From G963701675 sp963701675 (GTDB lineage Bacteria; Planctomycetota; Planctomycetia; Gemmatales; Gemmataceae), in assembly GCA_963701675.1 (NCBI GenBank), contig OY969623.1, positions 3,410,001 to 3,474,000 on the forward strand: a DNA stretch of 64,000 nucleotides, written 5' to 3'. Within the stretch, counting starts at the first letter, position 1, and each line of letters starts with the position of its first letter. Below the pieces are notes generated by a model. That model was not told the DNA's origin, searched no databases, and saw only the letters and a list, made by a program, of their open reading frames with translations. Positions 58,699-64,000 of the stretch are shown here, piece by piece. A program made the position numbers and the translations under genes.

Positions 58699-58761
58699 GG
58701 AGACGCAAGGACTTGAAACTGATTGGGCGACAGTTTCGGGTTCGGCGTCTCTTTTTTTTTT
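58699..58761 (+). terminator. Nested-hairpin terminator with a T10 run
   Basis: GGAGACGC pairs with GCGTCTC(C-less end); inside it GAAACTG pairs with CAGTTTC. A run of ten T follows. It lies 33 bp after the response regulator stop, before the convergent Kelch gene. The double stem is larger than a simple terminator and could be the 3' end of a small RNA. Confidence 0.8.
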
Positions 58762-58778
58762 GCGCAACGTTACCCTGG

Positions 58779-60137
58779 TCATTTACCTTGCAGTTGCGGC
58801 AGGACCTTCGGGTCTAGGTATTTCTGAGGTTCTGCCAGGAACTTGCGTTTCGTCGTTGCATTGAACAGATATATCTTCACTCCATTGTGTTCCACATACG
58901 GATCCTTCGTGGATACAACCCGATTGGGATAAACGGGGCAATAGACTTGTTCGATAGTGCGCTTGGGCAGCTGCGTCTCGCCCAGCTGGGGAAGCCATTG
59001 CCGATTCAAGTAGGCTTCCGGGTCGGCATTCCATTTCCGCAAACATGTAGCGCAACATAGCTTGATTTTCATGCCGCCGTACTCGACTTCGATCGCATCC
59101 GCACCGATCAAAACATCAGTCAGGATTGGACAATGCGTTTGCGAATTGTTCTTGTTGGCATCGGCGGCGCCTTTGGAAATCATCGGGAGGTTGCCTGACG
59201 GTTCGACGACTTCGGTCGCTGCGACATTGCCGGTTTTCGACGCCCCGCCGAGAACCATCATCTGGTTGTCGTGAAGCCGAAGCATCCGGTGCACGAATCG
59301 TGCCTTGTTCAACCTGCCGACGGGGTCCCACTTATCGCGCTTGTCGTCTAGTCGGTAGATGTTCCCATCAATGGGACTTACAAAGATCGTCGTTCCCATC
59401 GAACACGCGGCAGGATTGAATCCATTCATTAGCTGGCCGGGCAGCTCAGGGGCTTCGCTCCATCGTTGACTGGTCATATCCAGCACGTCCACTGCCAGTT
59501 CGCTGGCACCGTCCGGTGTCAATCCGCCGATGACGTACACCTCCCTATCGAGCGTCGCCATGTTCAGGGCACGGCGGCGGAATGGCTGTGGAATGGCCTC
59601 CCACTGCAACGGCTCCTGGGAAAGGTCCATTATCATTGCGGTGTCATGCCACTCGCTCTCCTTGCCGGCGCCGTTCATGCACCACCCGCCGGCCACGACA
59701 ATGCGATTGCCGACGACCACGGCATCGTGAGACGATCGGCCTTTCGGTAAGGACGGAAGCGCGCTCCATTCGTTTTTGTTCGGATCGAAAACACCGCAAG
59801 TCGCCAAGGAGAGGTTATTCACCTTATCGCCTGGCTTGTTTTGCGGTTGCATGCCACCGATGCGATAGAGCTTGCCACCGTGGGCAACTAAAGCGACGCC
59901 CTGAACGGCGGGCCCGGGCGGGAGGTCCTGCCAACCCTTCTCGGGATCGTCAATTCGCAAGCGGCGAAACTTGTTGCTGACGCTTTCGGTCGAGTACTCA
60001 TGGGCACGACCCAAATGCCCGCCGTAGACGTAAACATACCCATCGCAGACCGCGGCCCCGAAGCTCGACACGGCTTCGGGCACCGGTGGAAATGAATCAA
60101 CAAAAAGCAATGACGTTACCAGCAAGATGGAATGCAT
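58779..60137 (-). CDS. Secreted Kelch-repeat protein with two C-terminal TRASH/YHS-like domains
   Basis: 452 residues. Signal peptide MHSILLVTSLLFVDSFPP; about six Kelch repeats (VYVYGGHLGRAHEY, HGGKLYRIGG, GNRIVVAGGW, DREVYVIGGL, NQMMVLGGASKTG), then two related domains of about 45 residues. The first (CPILTDVLIGADAIEVEYGGMKIKLCCATCLRKW) keeps the metal-type cysteines; the second (CPVYPNRVVSTKDPYVEHNGVKIYLFNATTKRKF) has Phe-Asn-Ala-Thr-Thr where the first has Cys-Cys-Ala-Thr-Cys, so its site is lost. This suggests a periplasmic metal-sensing or metal-binding propeller. Confidence 0.85.
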   Translation of the reverse strand: MHSILLVTSLLFVDSFPPVPEAVSSFGAAVCDGYVYVYGGHLGRAHEYSTESVSNKFRRLRIDDPEKGWQDLPPGPAVQGVALVAHGGKLYRIGGMQPQNKPGDKVNNLSLATCGVFDPNKNEWSALPSLPKGRSSHDAVVVGNRIVVAGGWCMNGAGKESEWHDTAMIMDLSQEPLQWEAIPQPFRRRALNMATLDREVYVIGGLTPDGASELAVDVLDMTSQRWSEAPELPGQLMNGFNPAACSMGTTIFVSPIDGNIYRLDDKRDKWDPVGRLNKARFVHRMLRLHDNQMMVLGGASKTGNVAATEVVEPSGNLPMISKGAADANKNNSQTHCPILTDVLIGADAIEVEYGGMKIKLCCATCLRKWNADPEAYLNRQWLPQLGETQLPKRTIEQVYCPVYPNRVVSTKDPYVEHNGVKIYLFNATTKRKFLAEPQKYLDPKVLPQLQGK

Positions 60138-60241
60138 CAGCTTATCCCCGTGTGAATTACAGCTAGTTGAGAATCCGTCTCAATAAGCTGAAGCCGAATT
60201 GTATGGGGATAGAGCGGACGCGGCAAGCGAGCGCGTTCATC

Positions 60242-62663
60242 TCACGGCGAACTTGGAGGGGGCGGTGAGTTCGTCGGCGGCAACTGCGGCGCCGGTGCAC
60301 CACCAGGCGGCGGCGCCGGACCGTTGCCCGACGCGAAAATGGTAGTCGGTTCTTCTTCGATCACGGGGCGCTCGAGTGTCGCCGCCCGCATCTCGACGCG
60401 AAATCGAACCGTGCCCGGCTGGAGCGCTTGCACGTCAACCGTGTAGTTCAAGGTCTGTCCCGGCGGCAGCGCCTCCACGGCGGCGAACACAATTCGTTGG
60501 CCTTCGGCTTTGGGTTCTTCGATTTTCGCCTGCGACGGACCTCGTGCATCGAGTACACGCATCGCCGGCGGCGCGATGGCCACGATTTCGATTCCGGTAC
60601 CCGGCAATGAACCCTGATTCGTTACGCTGATTCTGTAAGAAGTCTTGCCGTTCACCTCAACCGGCTCATCGACATCGATCACCTCCAGGCGAAAAGCCGG
60701 CAGTCCCAGAATTTCGATGGGCAACTCAGCGCGTTCTTGCAGGCCGGGATCGCCGGTGACGGTGGCGACGTTGAGAGCTTGCCGGGCGATGCGGAGGCAT
60801 TTGGTTGTCAGTTGCAATGTTCGTTCCTGCCGCGGCTGCATCGTGCCAAGGTTCCACACGACCTGCCCATCGGCTGGCTGCCCGCCTTCGGTCGCACTGA
60901 TAAACCCAAGCTCCGGCGGAAGCAGATCGCGGACAATGACGTTCGTTAACGGCACATCGCTGGTATTGGCGACGCGGATATCGAAAACCGCCGGCCTGTC
61001 CGCGTAGCGCCGACTCGGGCCCGTCATCGTGATAGTCAACCGCGCTTGCTGCACGTTTACCGGGTGTTGTGCCTGTGCTTTGAGGCCGCCGTCTGCCGTC
61101 ACGCTAACGCGATTCATTAGCTGGCCCGTCTGCCGCGGTGTTAATGACAGCGGAATGGTCCTGGTCTCGTTCGGGCCGAGTGTGCCGACTCGAAGCTCCA
61201 CCGGGTTCGCCCGCGATTCATGTTCCAATCCTTGATCGAAATCATCGCTCAACAACACGTTCGTCGCGGGCCCGGTTCCCGGATTGGTGATGGTAATCTG
61301 ATACGTGATCGGCACGCCAACCATGCCGGCCACTGGCCCCACTTTCGTTACGTTCAACTGTGGCTGTGTCACCTGCGTTGTTGCAACGTTTTCGGCTCGC
61401 AATCCGTCGGTCGTGGTGGCTGTCGCTGTATTCGAAATCGCTCCCACACGGGACGACCGGAAAATGACTTGAATGCTATGCGACTGTCCCGGCGCGTAGC
61501 GGCGCTAACGTCCAGGCGAGTTGATTTCCTTCGGTGACGGCCGGCGGGTCCGAACGGATGTACTCCAATCCTTCCGGCGGCGTGTCGCGCACCGTCACCG
61601 CTTGCGTCTCGACTTTTCCATTGTTCGAAACCGTAATCGTGTACGGCGCCTCCTGCCCGACGGCGACGGCCGCAGGCCCTGTCTTACTGAGTGACACCGA
61701 CGGCGCCAGCCACTCCTTTGTCGTTTCACCGCGTCCAATGATGATGCCTGACCCGCTCGGCGAAGTCGGATCGGGTGGCCGGACGATTTCGACGCTGATG
61801 CGGTTGATGCCGGGTTGCGGTGAAAGTTGCACGAGCGTAGCCGCCGCGTTGCCGCTCAGATCACTAACCGCCACGAACTCCTGCGTTCGGCTGGGGAGAA
61901 ACATCGCCGGGGGACCGTCGAGAACGCGGTACCGCACCTTGTAATTCGCCAGTGGCTGCTTGTCCGTATGCCGAAAGACGTTGGTTACGAATGTATGCTC
62001 CGTACCGGCCCGATTGGCGGCCGGCTGCGGCATGATCCATTCGGCGTCGACCCAATGTTTCGTCACGACCACTTTGTGCGCCGGCCAACTGGCGATCTCC
62101 GGAGCATAGGCCGTCACATAGGTGTCTCCCTCCACGGCCGAGGAGATCACGCACCAGGTCTGCCCGGGGCGAATGACGAAATCATCATTAGGATTGTCCG
62201 TGCCGCGCGTGACTCGGTGTTCGCAGTAATCCGTGTAACTGACCGCATACTTGTTATCGACCTTGTAGCCACGCCCGGGGAAGTAGCCACTCTCATCGAC
62301 CTCGACGATGTTGCCGACACCCTCGAGCATCCACTCTACACGACGGTTCCGCCGTGGTTTGCCGTGCTCATCGTAAACCGTGGCAATTAACACATGCGAT
62401 GTTCGCACCGGATTCGTGCCGTCCAGCGGTCGAACTTCCAGCCGGCAGGCATGCGGATCAAAGTTGGTGAAGTAGCCCCAGCCAGGTGGTTTAGCATGGG
62501 TGCGGATGATGTCGCCGGTGGGTAACAGACGCGGAAAATAGCTAGGATTCTGACTGACGCCGAAGCAGCCGCACAGCGCAACGAAGCTCAAGGCCAAAAC
62601 GCCGAAGGCGGGCCTCAGCGTTCGCCAATAGGCGGAGAACGTCGGCTTCCCGGCGGCACCCAT
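60242..62663 (-). CDS. DUF11-repeat lipoprotein, one frameshift
   Basis: About 807 residues. The ATG at 62663 starts MGAAGKPTFSAYWRT, with a lipobox near LSFVALCGC (Cys acylation). An Ig-like/unknown head (RTHAKPPGWGYFTNFDPHACRLEV...) is followed by DUF11-type repeats (LSKTGPAAVAVGQEAPYTITVSNNGKVETQAVTVRDTPPEGLEYI; VTKVGPVAGMVGVPITYQITITNPGTGPATNVLLSDDF) and a Pro-rich end. The frame changes near 61496, where a TAG follows LRAGTVA; shifting gives APGQSHSIQVIFRSS and the rest. One extra base or two missing bases would explain it. Such proteins are surface-exposed adhesion scaffolds. Confidence 0.85.
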
Positions 62664-62898
62664 GGACGGTCTATCCCTATCTACGGACGAAGTCTTTCGT
62701 GCCGCGGCGTGTATACGGGAAGCGGGGAGTTTTGCAAGGTGAATCGGAAGGTTCGTGGCCACTGGCCAGGAAGTTGGCCACGTACTCGCAAGGTCGCAAG
62801 TGTTTCTTGTTTTCGGGCAGCTTGAGTACGGCTAGGACGCGGTGCTCGAGTTCCGCGAAATGCTGGCATGTCTCGTATTTCGGAATTCCGTGCCCATG

Positions 62899-63461
62899 TC
62901 ATTCATCTCCAGGCGCGAATGCGGCGGCGTTGAGTATTTCTCGGACTTTCTCGATTCCCAATCGTCCGAGTGTTTCGATGTTGCGCCGCGGAATATCGAG
63001 CAGGGTTTTCGGATCGGTTGCGGCACCCGAAATGCTCTCTTCGCGGAGCAAATGCACCATCGGATAGGGCGATCGATTCGTGTAATTCTCTACCGAATCG
63101 TGAGCCGTGCCTGCGAACTGGTAGTCCGGGTGAAAGCTCGCGACCTGAATGATTCCCCCGAGGCCGAGATCCTGTACTGTCCGGTCCGCGACAATCAGGA
63201 AATCGTTGTAGTCGACGAACTTCACGAGTGGCGCGGGTGAATTACCAGCGTCGTTTCCACCTCGCCGCGTTCAGCTGATGCGAGAAACTGAAGCTCAGTA
63301 GCGATGATCGCCGCCAAGACCACGGCATCCGTGGTGTCATTAACGATGTAGCGAATCCTTTCTCCCTTGAACACGCGTTCGGCAAATGGGCAAAGATTGA
63401 GCCCGATCACTATGGACGATATCCAGCGACGCGTCCGGTCGATTACTTGTTGTGGTTCCAT
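62899..63461 (-). CDS. DUF1415 family protein, one frameshift
   Basis: About 187 residues after correction. TRRWISSIVIGLNLCPFAERVFKGERIRYIV at the start, FHPDYQFAGT in the middle and NRSPYPMVHLLREESI toward the end are characteristic of DUF1415, a widespread family of unknown function. The frame ends at RHS and a TGA; one missing base near 63235 joins TTLVIHP to APLVKFVDYNDFL. No neighbour gives a role. Confidence 0.88.
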
Positions 63462-63481
63462 CCGTCAGTCCGAACAACCCC

Positions 63482-64000
63482 TTATCCAGACGTTGGCAGA
63501 CGTCGGCGCTTCTTTTGTTGGCGCCGTCGCAGGCGCAGGTTACCGTCGGCATGATAGGTCAGCAGCAACGCCCCCACTTCGGCATGGCATTCGAATAGCG
63601 CGCCGATCAGAGTTTCCTCATCCGGCCATGGATAGGCATAGATCACATCGAAATCTGCGGGGCTGAGATCTAAGCCTAATCCAGGAATCTGTTGTGTCGT
63701 AAGCCAGGCAAACCGCTCGTTGGGGCCAATGCGTGCCGCGCTCTCCATGGAAATGAAGCTACCTTCAATAAACTCAACGCACACGTCGAAATCGGCGGCG
63801 ATCTCTCGGGCAGCATCGACGAGTTTGCCTTCGATCTCGATGCCATAGGCATCAAATCCGAGCATGCCCGCCAGACAGGCCACCACACCAAATCCGCTTC
63901 CCCATTCGCAGAAACGTTCCCCGCGTGCCAGGTCGCTCTCCACCAGGCGCTGGAGTGTCATGAAGACCCGAGCATAGTCGCTTGGCACAAAACCCGGAAT
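63482..64000 (-). CDS. Class I SAM-dependent methyltransferase-like protein, partial
   Basis: The gene runs off the right edge; the last 172 residues are seen. FVPSDYARVFMTLQRLVE comes before EWGSGFGVVACLAGMLGFDAYGIEIEGKLVDAARE, the Rossmann motif of SAM-dependent methyltransferases (G-x-G). FDVIYAYPWPDEE is motif IV-like, and the end is basic (RLRRRQQKKRRRLPTSG). The substrate is unknown. The upstream sequence to base 64000 is open in frame. Confidence 0.75.
   Translation of the reverse strand: MPGFVPSDYARVFMTLQRLVESDLARGERFCEWGSGFGVVACLAGMLGFDAYGIEIEGKLVDAAREIAADFDVCVEFIEGSFISMESAARIGPNERFAWLTTQQIPGLGLDLSPADFDVIYAYPWPDEETLIGALFECHAEVGALLLTYHADGNLRLRRRQQKKRRRLPTSG

Overview
This 64 kb window comes from a planctomycete chromosome. 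The 16S rRNA gene has planctomycete-type signatures. Three ECF-type sigma factors each sit just upstream of a membrane-bound Ser/Thr kinase. There is a DUF1559 pseudopilin, a TIGR03067 protein, a PVC-type dehydrogenase fragment and several giant secreted proteins carrying an LE(D/H/R)R..P N-terminal motif. That motif and the kinase style suggest a Gemmatales/Gemmataceae-like lineage; this is inference, since no database search was possible.

Layout. 1-14.3 kb is all minus strand: a PVC-type dehydrogenase fragment, a moxR / DUF58 / transglutaminase operon, a sigma factor with a WD40 kinase, an M28 peptidase, small enzymes, an EamA transporter and a leucine-rich-repeat protein. 14.3-16.9 kb is plus strand: a membrane protein and a TPR protein. 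17-33.4 kb is minus strand: birA, nadC, two more sigma/kinase pairs (TPR kinases), purQ, an RTX-repeat protein and a 1584-residue SBBP/FG-GAP protein. 33.7-37.3 kb holds a small unknown gene, an orphan 16S rRNA gene with its own promoter and terminator, and a PIN toxin-antitoxin pair. 37.6-40.4 kb is minus strand with membrane-anchored unknowns and a phytase-like esterase. 40.6-58.7 kb is plus strand: a pseudopilin, two lamin-tail/Ig-like surface proteins, OsmC, VOC, DUF1579, a phosphoesterase, an ABC transporter cassette with an unknown partner, a PIG-L deacetylase and a NarL-type two-component system. 58.8-64 kb is minus strand: a Kelch/TRASH protein, a DUF11 lipoprotein, a DUF1415 protein and the end of a methyltransferase.

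Themes. (1) Signalling: three sigma/kinase pairs plus one histidine kinase/regulator pair. (2) Cell surface: at least five large secreted or anchored proteins. Two of them, the RTX and SBBP genes, share a near-identical 99-bp leader placed the same distance from the start codon. (3) Short heptamer-based repeats, resembling in format the STRR repeats of cyanobacteria, lie between genes and also in frame inside a kinase, birA and the SBBP gene. (4) Nine genes are each split by one frameshift, eight of which fit a single missing base. All nine read through as complete family members once corrected, so consensus errors are more likely than pseudogenes, and I annotate them as single genes.
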